From Collimonas antrihumi (GTDB lineage: Bacteria; Pseudomonadota; Gammaproteobacteria; Burkholderiales; Burkholderiaceae_D): DNA of 64,000 nt. The notes beneath the pieces were generated by a model. The model was given only the letters and a program-made list of their open reading frames with translations. It was not told where the DNA came from and did no database searches. Below are positions 30,113 through 39,336 of the stretch, one piece after another. Both the position numbers and the translations under genes were made by a program. Position 1 is the first letter of the stretch. The number at the start of each line of letters is the position of its first letter. The stretch is from the NCBI RefSeq assembly GCF_018304965.1, contig NZ_JAGQED010000015.1, forward strand, positions 42,443-106,442, given 5' to 3'.

Positions 30113-31165
30113 TCAAACCACAATAGTCTGCGCCTCGCCCTCAGCACGCGCGCGAATCTCACCGATCCGGTTGACGGTTTCCCCGGCAGCTTGCAATTGC
30201 GCGATCGCAGCGTCGGCGTTTTCCTTGGCGACGATGACAGTCATGCCGATACCGCAGTTGAAGACCCGATGCATTTCGGCGTCGGCTACCTGGCCGTGCT
30301 GTTGCAGCCACGTGAACAGCGGTGGCATGGTCCAGCTGGTGCTGTCCAATACCGCAGTCAGGTTGTCTTGCAGCACGCGTGGAATGTTTTCCACCAGGCC
30401 GCCGCCGGTAATATGCACCATGCCCTTGACCTCCATGGATTCCATCAGCGCCAGCAACGGCTTGACGTAGATGCGGGTAGGCTCCATCAGCACGTCGGCC
30501 AGCTTGCGGCCGTGGAAATCGGCATCCAGGTCAGGCTTGGCAACTTCAATGATCTTGCGCACCAGTGAATAACCGTTGGAATGCGCGCCAGACGATGCCA
30601 GGCCCAGCACCACGTCGCCCGGTACGATCTTGGTGCCATCGATCAGTTTGGATTTTTCAACCGCACCGACCGCGAAGCCGGCCAGATCGTATTCGCCGTC
30701 CGGATACATGCTTGGCATTTCAGCGGTTTCGCCGCCGATCAAAGCGCAGCCTGCCAGCTCGCAACCTTTGGCGATGCCCTTGATGACGTCGGTGGCGCTC
30801 GGTACATCGAGTTTGCCGCAAGCGAAGTAATCGAGGAAAAACAAAGGCTCGGCGCCTTGCACCAGGATGTCGTTGACGCTCATTGCCACCAGGTCGATAC
30901 CGACTGTGTCGTGGCGTTTCAGGTGGAATGCCAGCTTCAGCTTGGTGCCGACGCCGTCGGTGCCGGACACCAGTACCGGTTCCTTGAATTTCTTGCTGAT
31001 CTCGAACAAGGCGCCAAAACCGCCGATGCCGCCCATCACGCCTTCACGCATGGTGCGTTTGGCGAAAGGCTTGATTGCCTCGACCAGGGCGTCGCCAGCG
31101 TCGATATCGACACCGGCATCACGATAAGAGAGAGGAACGTTGGAAACGTTTGAAGTGGAAGTCAT
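30113..31165 (-). CDS. purM: Phosphoribosylformylglycinamidine cyclo-ligase (AIR synthetase)
   Basis: A 350-residue purine-biosynthesis enzyme that closes the imidazole ring of AIR using ATP. Typical blocks are [67 protein letters not shown] and [15 protein letters not shown]. Standard length. Divergent from the PerM-type gene across a 265-base spacer (31166-31430) that holds both promoters and shows no gene. Confidence 0.98.
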   Translation of the reverse strand: MTSTSNVSNVPLSYRDAGVDIDAGDALVEAIKPFAKRTMREGVMGGIGGFGALFEISKKFKEPVLVSGTDGVGTKLKLAFHLKRHDTVGIDLVAMSVNDILVQGAEPLFFLDYFACGKLDVPSATDVIKGIAKGCELAGCALIGGETAEMPSMYPDGEYDLAGFAVGAVEKSKLIDGTKIVPGDVVLGLASSGAHSNGYSLVRKIIEVAKPDLDADFHGRKLADVLMEPTRIYVKPLLALMESMEVKGMVHITGGGLVENIPRVLQDNLTAVLDSTSWTMPPLFTWLQQHGQVADAEMHRVFNCGIGMTVIVAKENADAAIAQLQAAGETVNRIGEIRARAEGEAQTIVV

Positions 31166-31430
31166 GATGTGATTGGCGGCAGAGGCGGTAAAATAGGAGA
31201 AATTCGGCCACGCATCTGACAGGTAACACTAAATTCATTGCTGATTCAGCGTTGTCTATCAGATCAGATAACCGGCCAAAAACAGCCAAACAAGCCGTAA
31301 AACAGCGGGAAATACAGCTTTTCCCGGGGTTTTGTCTTGTTTTTTAGCTTATCAATCGCTTGGTTTCGGCCAGGTTATTGCGCGGTAAAAGCGGTATTTT
31401 ATCAAACCGATCCATCAAACTTTCGATTCC

Positions 31431-32513
31431 ATGCCATTTTCTTTTACCGACGAACAAAAACAAACGGCTTTGTGGCTAGGAATTGGGCTACTACTTGTGG
31501 CATTAATGGTCGCGTTGGGGCCGATCCTGACGCCTTTCATCGCCTCCGCCATCCTCGCCTACGCGCTTAATCCCGGGGTCGACTGGCTTTCACGCAGGCG
31601 CATCGGCAAATATCCCTTTCCGCGTGCGCTGGCGGTGCTGGTCGTGATACTGCTGCTGGTATTCGCGATTCTGGCTGTGATCCTGATCGTGATTCCGGTG
31701 TTGCGCAAGGAATTCCCCCTATTGCAAGACCAGATTCCGAACTTCCTCAACAAGCTGGATGGTTTCATCGGCCCGCATTTGCAGGATTTCGGCATCAATG
31801 TGCGCCTGGATGGCACCGGCATCAAAGAAATGCTGACCAAGCAACTGTCTACCAGCGGCGATGAAATCTGGACTTCGGTACTAGCCTCGGTCAAGGTTGG
31901 CGGCACCGCCGTACTGGGCTGGCTGGCGACAATCCTGCTGGTGCCGGTGGTACTGTTTTACCTGCTGCAGGACTGGCATTCGATCGTCGAGCGCGCGAGC
32001 CGGCTGGTGCCGCGCCGCTGGCAAGGCAAGACCGGCAACATGACGCAAGAGGTGGATAGCCTGCTGGCGCAGTATTTACGTGGCCAATTGCTGGTAATGT
32101 TGGTTCTGGCGATTTATTATTCGACCGGGCTGGCAATCGCCGGGTTTGATGTGGCGTTGCCGGTTGGCATTATTACCGGTTTGCTGGTATTCATCCCCTA
32201 TGTCGGTTTCGGCCTGGGACTGGCGCTGGCGTTGATCGCCGCGATGCTGCAGTTCAGTGGCTGGCATGGATTGATTGCAGTTGCCATCGTGTATGGCATC
32301 GGCCAGGTACTCGAAAGTTTTATCCTGACGCCGCGTCTGGTAGGCGAGCGCATCGGCCTGCATCCGCTGGTCGTGATTTTTGCGTTGATGGCCTTTGGCC
32401 AGCTATTCGGCTTCGTCGGGATACTGCTGGCGCTGCCATGTTCAGCGATCATGTCGGTAGTGGTCAAACATGTCCGCGCGCACTACCTGAAAAGTAGTTT
32501 TTATAATACATAA
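31431..32513 (+). CDS. AI-2E family transporter (PerM-like permease)
   Basis: A 360-residue inner-membrane protein with about eight helices: two pairs at the N-terminus (20-60 and 72-95), a soluble stretch (about 100-155), then helices from 160 to 350. The family signature GIITGLLVFIPYVGFGLGLALAL is present. Relatives include TqsA (autoinducer-2 export) and sodium/proton antiporters, so the substrate cannot be named. Its place between purM and hda is conserved in betaproteobacteria. Confidence 0.9.
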   Translation: MPFSFTDEQKQTALWLGIGLLLVALMVALGPILTPFIASAILAYALNPGVDWLSRRRIGKYPFPRALAVLVVILLLVFAILAVILIVIPVLRKEFPLLQDQIPNFLNKLDGFIGPHLQDFGINVRLDGTGIKEMLTKQLSTSGDEIWTSVLASVKVGGTAVLGWLATILLVPVVLFYLLQDWHSIVERASRLVPRRWQGKTGNMTQEVDSLLAQYLRGQLLVMLVLAIYYSTGLAIAGFDVALPVGIITGLLVFIPYVGFGLGLALALIAAMLQFSGWHGLIAVAIVYGIGQVLESFILTPRLVGERIGLHPLVVIFALMAFGQLFGFVGILLALPCSAIMSVVVKHVRAHYLKSSFYNT

Positions 32514-32539
32514 GTAATCGTAATAGTGAAGAAACAAGA

Positions 32540-33241
32540 ATGAGGCAGCTAACGCTGGACATTACTGCGGATGAGCCGCAGACCCTGGCCACTTTCGTGG
32601 TCGGGCAGAATCAAGAAGCCTTACAGTTCTTGCAGCGTCTGGTCGCGCCTTCGACAAAATCCCTCACCGCACCGGGCGACCGTTTTGTGTACCTTTGGGG
32701 CCAGGCCGGCGCCGGCAAAAGCCATGTGCTGCAGGCACTGGCCAGCAGCACCAAGGCACGCTTGATCCACGGCCCCAACGACGACGCCGAGGCGTTCAAT
32801 TTCTCGCCGGATGTACCCGGCTACCTGATTGACGACTGCGATAAATTATCGGCGGACGACCAGATCGAAGCTTTTAACCTGTTCAACCAGATTCGCGAGC
32901 ATGGCGGCTGGCTGGTCACCAGCGGCGAGCTGCCGCCGTCCGAGCTGAGCGTGCGCGAAGATCTGCGGACCCGCCTCGGCTGGGGCCTGATTTATCAGTT
33001 GCACGGTTTGAGCGATCAAGAAAAAATCGCCGCACTGACGCATGCGGCGCAAGCGCGCGGCCTGCATTTGTCGAGCGGCGTGTTACCCTATCTCATTACG
33101 CATTTCCGGCGCGATATGCGGTCTTTATCGGCCATGCTGGACGAGCTGGACCGCTATTCGCTGGAGACCCAGCGCCCCATAACGCTGCCTTTGCTACGCA
33201 GCTTGTTGCAACTCGAATCCGAAGATAAACAATCACCATGA
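32540..33241 (+). CDS. hda: DnaA regulatory inactivator Hda
   Basis: A 233-residue AAA+ protein homologous to the ATPase domain of DnaA. Walker A is LWGQAGAGKSHVLQAL and the Walker B region is YLIDDCDKLSADDQIEAFNLFN. With the loaded beta clamp it promotes ATP hydrolysis by DnaA and prevents re-initiation. The N-terminal QLTLDI segment resembles the clamp-binding motif. The stop overlaps the start of the next gene (ATGA). Confidence 0.92.
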   Translation: MRQLTLDITADEPQTLATFVVGQNQEALQFLQRLVAPSTKSLTAPGDRFVYLWGQAGAGKSHVLQALASSTKARLIHGPNDDAEAFNFSPDVPGYLIDDCDKLSADDQIEAFNLFNQIREHGGWLVTSGELPPSELSVREDLRTRLGWGLIYQLHGLSDQEKIAALTHAAQARGLHLSSGVLPYLITHFRRDMRSLSAMLDELDRYSLETQRPITLPLLRSLLQLESEDKQSP

Positions 33242-33912
33242 ACCTGGCTCTATTTGACCTTGACCATACGCTGCTGCCCGTCGACTCCGATTATGAATGG
33301 GGGCAGTTCCTGGTACGCATCGGCGCGGTAGATCCGAACGCCTTTGAAAAGAGCAACGCAGAGTGGTTTGCCCAGTACCAGGCCGGCACGCTGGATCCGG
33401 TCAAATACCTGGAGTTCGCGTTCGGCACGCTGGCGAAATTTCCGCGCAAGCAGCTCGATGCCTGGCATGCGCAATTCATGAAGCAAGTGATCGAGCCGCA
33501 AATTACCCCGGCGGCGCGCGCCTTGCTGCAAAAGCATCAGGATGCCGGCGACCTGGTGGCAATAGTAACGGCGACCAACAGCTTCGTGACCGAGCCGATC
33601 GCCAAGGCGCTGGGGGTCGATTTCCTGATCGCCTCGGACCCGGAAACCACCGGCGACGGCGAGATTACCGGCAAGCTGGCGGATACGCCGACTTACGGCC
33701 CCGGCAAAGTCACCCATACCCATGCCTGGCTGGCCACCATGGACATGACGCTGGCCAGCTTCCCGCGCAGTTATTTCTATAGCGATTCGCACAACGACCT
33801 GCCGTTGATGCTGCTGGTCACCGACCCTGTTGCCACCAACCCCAACGCCCTGTTGAAAGCGCATGCAAGTGCACACGGCTGGCCTATCCTGAATTTATTC
33901 GACGCGCAATGA
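33238..33912 (+). CDS. HAD-IB family phosphatase (SerB-like)
   Basis: A 224-residue HAD hydrolase. Motif I LALFDLDHTLLPVDSD has the nucleophile Asp, motif II IVTATNSFVTEPI, and motif IV FYSDSHNDLPLM. The cap lies between I and II, as in the SerB/CicA group. Substrate not known; related proteins include histidinol-phosphate and phosphoserine phosphatases. It overlaps hda and pcnB by 4 bases at each end, so translation is coupled. Confidence 0.88.
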   Translation: MNLALFDLDHTLLPVDSDYEWGQFLVRIGAVDPNAFEKSNAEWFAQYQAGTLDPVKYLEFAFGTLAKFPRKQLDAWHAQFMKQVIEPQITPAARALLQKHQDAGDLVAIVTATNSFVTEPIAKALGVDFLIASDPETTGDGEITGKLADTPTYGPGKVTHTHAWLATMDMTLASFPRSYFYSDSHNDLPLMLLVTDPVATNPNALLKAHASAHGWPILNLFDAQ

Positions 33913-35288
33913 TCAAGAAGCTGATTCGCTCCATCCTTGGGAAAAAGAAAAAAGATCCCACCCAACCGTTGATACTCGGCCCGAAACAGCACGGCATCGA
34001 TCCGAAACTGGTTTCCTCCAATGCGATCCGTGTCACCAAGACACTGCAGGATGCCGGCTACAAAGCCTTCATCGTCGGCGGTGCGGTACGCGATCTGTTG
34101 CTGGGTGTGAAACCGAAGGATTTCGACGTCGCCACCAACGCCACGCCGGAACAGGTCAAACGTTTGTTCCGGCGCGCGTTCATCATCGGCAAGCGGTTCC
34201 AGATCGTGCATGTGATGTTTGGTCAGGATCTGCTCGAAGTCACCACTTTCCGCGGCGCTTCATCCGACGGCTCGCCGAAAGACGAGCACGGCCGTGTCTT
34301 GCGCGACAATACTTTCGGCGAGCAGCACGAAGATGCGGTGCGGCGCGATTTCACGATCAACGCGATGTACTACGACCCGGCCACCGAGAGTGTGCTCGAT
34401 TACCACGGCGGCATCGACGATATCCGCGCCAAGACCTTGCGCATCATCGGCGATCCGGAAGCCCGCTTCCGGGAAGACCCGGTGCGCATGCTGCGTATCG
34501 TGCGTTTCGCCGCCAAGCTGCAATTTACGATCGATCCGGCCACCCGGGCGCCGATACCGGTGATGGCGGCGCTGATCGATAACGTTCCGGCGGCGCGGGT
34601 ATTCGATGAAATGCTGAAGCTGTTGATGAGCGGCCATGCGCTGGCTTGCCTGCAGCAATTGCGCAAGGAAGGCCTGCATCACGGTTTGCTGCCTTTACTC
34701 GATGTAGTGCTGGAGCAGCCGCTAGGCGAGAAATTCGTGACGCTGGCGCTAGCCAATACAGACATCCGCGTGCAACAAGGCAAGCCGGTTTCTCCCGGTT
34801 TCCTGTTCGCCTCCTTGCTGTGGCATCAGGTGCTGGAAAAGTGGACTGCCTATAAGGCGGCCGGTGAATTCCCGATCCCGGCGCTGCATCTGGCCGCCGA
34901 CGATGTCCTGGAAGCGCAAACCGAGAAGCTGGCCTTGCAACGCAAGATCGCCTCTGACATGCGTGACATATGGGCCATGCAGCCGCGCTTTGAACGTCGG
35001 ACCGGCAAGGCGCCCTACAAGCTGCTGGAACATCTGCGTTTGCGGGCCGGTTACGATTTCCTGTTGTTGCGCTGCGCCTCGGGCGAGATCGATAGCGAAA
35101 TCGGCGAGTGGTGGACCGCTTTCATGGAGGGCGACGGCGCTGAACGTGAAGTGCTGCTGGCGCAAAAGCCGAAAGTGGCGGCTGAAGCTGCGCCGGCTAA
35201 AAAGCGTCCGCGCCGACGTGGCTCGCGCAGTGGCGCCAAGACCGCCGCTCCAGGCGGCCGCAGCAATGACGAGCAGGGCGGTCAATGA
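33909..35288 (+). CDS. pcnB: Poly(A) polymerase I
   Basis: A 459-residue nucleotidyltransferase that adds poly(A) tails to RNA 3' ends and promotes their decay. Catalytic block AFIVGGAVRDLLLGVKPKDFDVATNA, then RRDFTINAMYYDP and FREDPVRMLRIVRFAAKL. The Lys/Arg-rich ends (IRSILGKKKKDP at the start, KKRPRRRGSRSG at the end) are typical of PcnB rather than CCA-adding enzymes. Overlaps both neighbours by 4 bases. Confidence 0.95.
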   Translation: MIKKLIRSILGKKKKDPTQPLILGPKQHGIDPKLVSSNAIRVTKTLQDAGYKAFIVGGAVRDLLLGVKPKDFDVATNATPEQVKRLFRRAFIIGKRFQIVHVMFGQDLLEVTTFRGASSDGSPKDEHGRVLRDNTFGEQHEDAVRRDFTINAMYYDPATESVLDYHGGIDDIRAKTLRIIGDPEARFREDPVRMLRIVRFAAKLQFTIDPATRAPIPVMAALIDNVPAARVFDEMLKLLMSGHALACLQQLRKEGLHHGLLPLLDVVLEQPLGEKFVTLALANTDIRVQQGKPVSPGFLFASLLWHQVLEKWTAYKAAGEFPIPALHLAADDVLEAQTEKLALQRKIASDMRDIWAMQPRFERRTGKAPYKLLEHLRLRAGYDFLLLRCASGEIDSEIGEWWTAFMEGDGAEREVLLAQKPKVAAEAAPAKKRPRRRGSRSGAKTAAPGGRSNDEQGGQ

Positions 35289-35809
35289 CAGCGAGGGTTT
35301 CTGCTGCCTCGTCTGCTACGCCTTCTTCTACGGAACTGGTCACGGCGTACATTGGCATCGGCGCTAATCTGGGCGATGCCAGCGCCCAGGTCCAGCGCGC
35401 CATCCTGCAGCTGGGCAAGCTGCCCGACACCAGCCTGGACGCACAATCCAGTCTGTTTTGCACAGCGCCGCTGGACGCCGGCGGCGACGATTACATCAAC
35501 GCCGTGGCGCGCGTCAAAACCAGCCTGAGTGCGCATGCCTTGCTGCAGGGATTGCAGCAGATTGAACAGGATTTCGGTCGCCAGCGCCCTTATCCGAATG
35601 CTCCGCGCACGCTGGATCTGGATCTGCTGCTCTATGGCCAGTCGACCATCGCGGACGCAGTGCTGACGGTACCGCACCCGCGCATGACACAACGTGCCTT
35701 CGTCCTGATTCCGCTATTGCAGCTGGATCCCTTCATCGTCATTCCCAAGCACGGTCCGGCACATCAGTTTGCCCCGCTGGTCGCGGATCAGGCCATCCGT
35801 AAAATATAA
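35285..35809 (+). CDS. folK: 2-amino-4-hydroxy-6-hydroxymethyldihydropteridine pyrophosphokinase (HPPK)
   Basis: A 174-residue folate-pathway enzyme that transfers pyrophosphate from ATP to the pterin. Signature blocks are AYIGIGANLGDASAQVQRAI, a central aromatic-poor FGRQRPYPNAPRTLDLDLLLYG and VPHPRMTQRAFVLIPL. The first 18 residues (Ala/Ser-rich) extend beyond the family core; a later start is possible. Overlaps pcnB by 4 bases. Confidence 0.95.
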   Translation: MTARVSAASSATPSSTELVTAYIGIGANLGDASAQVQRAILQLGKLPDTSLDAQSSLFCTAPLDAGGDDYINAVARVKTSLSAHALLQGLQQIEQDFGRQRPYPNAPRTLDLDLLLYGQSTIADAVLTVPHPRMTQRAFVLIPLLQLDPFIVIPKHGPAHQFAPLVADQAIRKI

Positions 35810-35901
35810 GAATCTGCATGGTCGCCTGCCGGATGCGTCAGCTTCTGGCACACTGTCCTATTGAGGCATGCAGGACTCCGCACTTGGATGTGAATTTAAA
35901 C

Positions 35902-35929
35902 AGATGAATTTAGACAGATGAATTTAGAT
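35902..35929. repeat. Tandem 14-bp duplication spanning the dgk start codon
   Basis: AGATGAATTTAGAC (35902-35915) is followed directly by AGATGAATTTAGAT (35916-35929), with a decayed third unit upstream (GATGTGAATTTAAAC, about 35888-35901). Each unit contains ATGAATTTAGA, so the start region of the kinase gene is duplicated out of frame and creates a 5-codon upstream frame ending in TGA that overlaps the real ATG. Confidence 0.8.
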
Positions 35930-36565
35930 AGCTACAAGTACATCGTCGTAGAAGGCCCGATCGGGGTCGGCAAGACCACGCTGGTGAACAAGATCGCCAT
36001 GCACCTGGGCGGCAAAGTATTGCTGGAGCAACCGCAAGCCAATCCTTTTCTGGAAAAATTCTACCGGGACGCCCCGCGTTATGCGCTGTCGACACAAATG
36101 TTCTTCCTGTTCCAGCGCCTCAACCAGCTGCGCGAATCGGCGCAGAATGACTTGTTCGACAGTCCCAGCCATCTGGTTGCCGATTTCATGTTGGCCAAGG
36201 ATCCGATTTTCGCCAGCCTGACGCTGGCCGATGAAGAGCTCAAGCTGTACCAGCAAATGTACGAACATCTGCGGCCGCAGGTGGCGACGCCCGACCTGGT
36301 GATTTACCTGCAAGCCGAGCCGGAAACCTTGGGAGAGCGCATCAAAAAGCGTGGCATCGAGATGGAAGCCGCAATCTCGCAAGAATACCTGGCGCGCCTG
36401 TGCGAAAGCTATAGCCGCTTTTTCTATCACTACGACGATGCACCGCTGCTGATCGTCAACAACGAACATCTGGACCTGGCCGGCAACGAAGCCGATTTCA
36501 GCTTATTGCTGGCACGCATCGACGGCATGCGCGGCAAGCGTGAATTTTTCAATCGTGGAGAATGA
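35918..36565 (+). CDS. Deoxynucleoside kinase (deoxyguanosine/deoxyadenosine kinase family)
   Basis: A 215-residue P-loop kinase of the dNK family. Walker A is [19 protein letters not shown], the ERS/DRY-like region is [14 protein letters not shown], and the lid is [14 protein letters not shown]. It phosphorylates deoxynucleosides for salvage; specificity cannot be read from sequence. ATG 35918 is the second of two tandemly duplicated ATGAATTTAGA units. The stop overlaps the panB start (ATGA at 36562-36565). The folK-dgk-panB order is typical of the lineage. Confidence 0.9.
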   Translation: MNLDSYKYIVVEGPIGVGKTTLVNKIAMHLGGKVLLEQPQANPFLEKFYRDAPRYALSTQMFFLFQRLNQLRESAQNDLFDSPSHLVADFMLAKDPIFASLTLADEELKLYQQMYEHLRPQVATPDLVIYLQAEPETLGERIKKRGIEMEAAISQEYLARLCESYSRFFYHYDDAPLLIVNNEHLDLAGNEADFSLLLARIDGMRGKREFFNRGE

Positions 36566-37422
36566 CAATGGCAGGATATATACAAGGCACCGACCCAGCT
36601 AGCGATCCGGCAGCGAAATCACATACCCGCAGCAAACCGATCACCATTCCAGCCCTGCAAGCCTTGCGCGAAAAGGGTGAAAAAATCACCATGCTGACTT
36701 GCTACGATGCCAGCTTTGCCGCCTTGATGGATCGCTGCGGCGTTGAAACCTTGCTGATCGGCGATTCGCTCGGCATGGTTTGCCAGGGCCACAACTCGAC
36801 CTTGCCGGTAACCATACAAGACATCGTGTATCACACCGCCAGCGTGGCGCGCGGCAACCGTACCGCGCTGGTGCTGTCCGACCTGCCGTTCGGCACTTAC
36901 GCTACACCGGAAAGTGCGTTCGAGAACGCGGTGCCGGTGATCCAGGCTGGCGCGCAAATGGTCAAGATCGAAGGCGGCGCCTGGCTGGCGCCCACCGTGT
37001 GTTTCCTCACTGAACGTGCGATTCCGGTCTGTTGCCATCTCGGCCTGACGCCGCAATCGGTGCATCAGATGGGGGGCTACAAGGTACAAGGCAAATCGAC
37101 CGCGGCAGCCGAACAGTTGAAAGCCGACGCTCTGGCGTTACAGGAAGCGGGCGCCAGTTTGCTGGTGCTGGAGGCGATTCCGGCAGCGCTGGGCAAGGAA
37201 GTCAGCGATCTGTTGCGTATTCCGACCATCGGCATTGGCGCCGGCCCGGACTGCTCTGGCCAGGTACTGGTGATGCACGATCTGATGGGCGTTTTCCCCG
37301 GCCACAAAGCGCGCTTCGTGAAAAACTTCATGGAAGGCCAGACCAGCATCGATGCGGCCGTGCTGGCGTATGTCGGCGCGGTAAAGGACAAGTCGTTTCC
37401 GGCGCCTGAGCATTGCTTCTGA
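36562..37422 (+). CDS. panB: 3-methyl-2-oxobutanoate hydroxymethyltransferase
   Basis: A 286-residue enzyme of pantothenate synthesis that adds a hydroxymethyl group from methylene-THF to ketoisovalerate. Motifs: [32 protein letters not shown] (metal-binding Asp), VKIEGG, and [20 protein letters not shown]. The N-terminal 30 residues are longer than in E. coli; ATG 36568, with GGAG close upstream, is an equally good start. Last gene of the hda-to-panB run; followed by a REPIN-like repeat. Confidence 0.96.
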   Translation: MTMAGYIQGTDPASDPAAKSHTRSKPITIPALQALREKGEKITMLTCYDASFAALMDRCGVETLLIGDSLGMVCQGHNSTLPVTIQDIVYHTASVARGNRTALVLSDLPFGTYATPESAFENAVPVIQAGAQMVKIEGGAWLAPTVCFLTERAIPVCCHLGLTPQSVHQMGGYKVQGKSTAAAEQLKADALALQEAGASLLVLEAIPAALGKEVSDLLRIPTIGIGAGPDCSGQVLVMHDLMGVFPGHKARFVKNFMEGQTSIDAAVLAYVGAVKDKSFPAPEHCF

Positions 37423-37433
37423 GTTTTTTATTC

Positions 37434-37512
37434 GTAGGGTGGGTACGCCTTTGTGCCCACTCTGCGTCCTTCCTATTTTTACCGTTGTTTATCGGTGATC
37501 CGCGAAGAACCG
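37434..37512. repeat. REPIN-like singlet joined to a second repeat module (copy E)
   Basis: GTAGGGTGGGTACGCCTTTGTGCCCAC (one arm, 37434-37460) followed by TATTTTTACCGTTGTTTATCGG and GAAGAACC, the same module seen at 11-70. It lies between the convergent stops of panB and the Anbu gene, 4 bases from the latter. Confidence 0.85.
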
Positions 37513-37515
37513 GAA

Positions 37516-38388
37516 TTAATGCTGCTTGCCGTTGCTTCCCTGTGCCAGCGTTTGGAGCGGTGGCGGCGGGCTCTCGGTACTCAGTTCTTGTGGCGGCATT
37601 ACCACCAGCGGTTCGCTGGGCGAACCTTTTGCCGACAGCACGTTGGAGGTGGTTTCCGGATTGGCGTTCCAGACTGGATCAGCAATGCCGTCGAACACGC
37701 TTTTGAGTTGCTTGCCCCAGTTTTCCCGAATCATCTGGAAGTATTGGTTCTTTTCACCGATCGTGACAAAGCGGGTGACTGCCAGCGTATCGTTTTCATA
37801 CAGCAGCATATCCAGCGGCAAGCCCACCGAGACGTTGGAGCGCAGGGTGGAGTCCATCGAGATCAGCGCACATTTTGCCGCCTCGTCCAGCGATGAGGAG
37901 GGGGTAATGACGCGGTCAAGTATCGGCTTGCCGTATTTCGATTCGCCGATCTGGAAGTAGGTGTTTTCGTTGTGCGATTCGATGAAATTGCCGGCCGAAT
38001 AAATCTGGAACAGGCGGCAACGCTCACCTTTGATCTGACCGCCGAAAATAATGCTGACGTTGAAATCGATACCGAATTTTTCCAGTGCCGCCGCTTCGCG
38101 GTCATGGACGGAGCGGATCGCCTCGCCGACAATTTGCGCGGCTTCGTACATCGAGTCGACGGTCCAGATGGTCTTGCCGGCGGCATTCACGCGCTCGCCG
38201 ATGATTTCCTTGATCGACTGTGAAATAGACAGGTTGCCGGCAGTCATGAAAACCATCAGGCGTTCGCCCGGGTTTTCGAACACACTCATCTTGCGCGCGA
38301 CGGCGACATGGTCGACTCCCGCATTGGTGCGCGAGTCGGAAAGAAAAACCAGGCCGGAATCGAGGCGCAGGGCTACGCAGTAAGTCAT
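37516..38388 (-). CDS. Anbu-type proteasome-like peptidase (ancestral beta subunit, Ntn hydrolase)
   Basis: A 290-residue Ntn-hydrolase. After removal of Met, Thr1 begins T-Y-C-V-A-L-R-L. Asp17 (SDSR) and Lys32 (ARK) occupy the positions of the proteasome catalytic Thr1-Asp17-Lys33 set. The middle (MTAGNLSISQSI, SIIFGGQIKGE, FQIYSAGNFIES) is typical of Anbu/COG3484, not HslV. The C-terminal 55 residues are Pro/Ser-rich and probably disordered, longer than the core. Crystal structures of Anbu show open or helical assemblies, but the substrate is unknown. Its neighbours upstream (transglutaminase, alpha-E, ATP-grasp) are the conserved Anbu partners. Confidence 0.92.
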   Translation of the reverse strand: MTYCVALRLDSGLVFLSDSRTNAGVDHVAVARKMSVFENPGERLMVFMTAGNLSISQSIKEIIGERVNAAGKTIWTVDSMYEAAQIVGEAIRSVHDREAAALEKFGIDFNVSIIFGGQIKGERCRLFQIYSAGNFIESHNENTYFQIGESKYGKPILDRVITPSSSLDEAAKCALISMDSTLRSNVSVGLPLDMLLYENDTLAVTRFVTIGEKNQYFQMIRENWGKQLKSVFDGIADPVWNANPETTSNVLSAKGSPSEPLVVMPPQELSTESPPPPLQTLAQGSNGKQH

Positions 38389-38514
38389 GATGTGTGAGAA
38401 AAATACAAAGTCGAGATTTTACAGTAAGCCAAATCCGTATCCTGGTCAGATTGCCACACTTCGTTACTCAGTTGTTAACTGTGTGGCAAATTTTCACGAA
38501 TTAAAGCTGACGAT

Positions 38515-39336
38515 TCATTGATCCGATGGCAATGCAGAAACATTGACTTGTACGGTCAACGTCTCTTCGCCGCCGCCGCGCCGTACTCCGCGTACCGGCG
38601 CAGCCGAATCGTAATCCCGTCCAATTGCTAACCTGCAATAGTTGTTGCTGGCGAAGCACGCATGGGTCACATCAATACTGATCCAGCCCGAAAAGTCATG
38701 TTCCTCAACCCATACGTCCACCCAGGCATGGCTTTCCGCATGGCTGGTGTTGCCAGGATCGATATAGCCGGATACGTAGCGCGCCGGAATGCCAGCCGTG
38801 TGGCAGCAGGCCAAGTACAAGTGTGCGTGATCCTGGCAGACACCTTGTCCCAAGGCCAGCGCATCGTCAGCGCTGGTAGTCACCGCAGTCGATCCGCTCT
38901 GGTAGGCCACGGCAGCACAGATCGCCTGCGCCAGGTCCAGCAGTTGCGTGTTGCCGGCGCCAGCCTGCAGGTGCCGGTGCGCAAAATCCATCACGGCTGC
39001 GGTGGGCTGCGTCAGTTGTGTCGGCACCGTAAATACCAATGGCGAAAATTCACCCGGTTGCGGCAGGCGCCCCAGATGCAAGGGAGCGATCGCCACCGTG
39101 CCTTCGGCAATGATGCGGACCTCGTGGTGCGGCCTGGTGATGGTCAGCGTATGGCTCAGATTGCCGAAAGCATCGGTGAAAGGATGGCGCGTGCCTGAAC
39201 TGCGGATATTCCAGGCCAGGGTACGCTGCTGCACTTCCGCGCGCGGCGTCAGCCGCAGCTGCTGAATCGTGTAGGTCAGCGCTGCGGTGTAGTGGTAAAC
39301 CGTTTCATGCCGGATGGTCAGTAGCATGTCGGGCAT
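38515..39336 (-). CDS. Transglutaminase-like family protein (locus 1)
   Basis: A 273-residue protein. The N-terminal half (about 1-110) is the bacterial transglutaminase-like N domain (TIRHETVYHYTAALTYTIQQLRLTPR). The papain-like core carries the triad Cys167 (GQGVCQDHAHLYL), His203 (ESHAWVDVW) and Asp222 (WISIDVTH). Members usually act as peptidases rather than crosslinkers. Its ATG shares one base with the stop of the alpha-E gene (TGATG). Part of the ATP-grasp/alpha-E/transglutaminase/Anbu gene set; a Cys protease or amidase step on the product is an inference. No signal peptide. Confidence 0.9.
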   Translation of the reverse strand: MPDMLLTIRHETVYHYTAALTYTIQQLRLTPRAEVQQRTLAWNIRSSGTRHPFTDAFGNLSHTLTITRPHHEVRIIAEGTVAIAPLHLGRLPQPGEFSPLVFTVPTQLTQPTAAVMDFAHRHLQAGAGNTQLLDLAQAICAAVAYQSGSTAVTTSADDALALGQGVCQDHAHLYLACCHTAGIPARYVSGYIDPGNTSHAESHAWVDVWVEEHDFSGWISIDVTHACFASNNYCRLAIGRDYDSAAPVRGVRRGGGEETLTVQVNVSALPSDQ

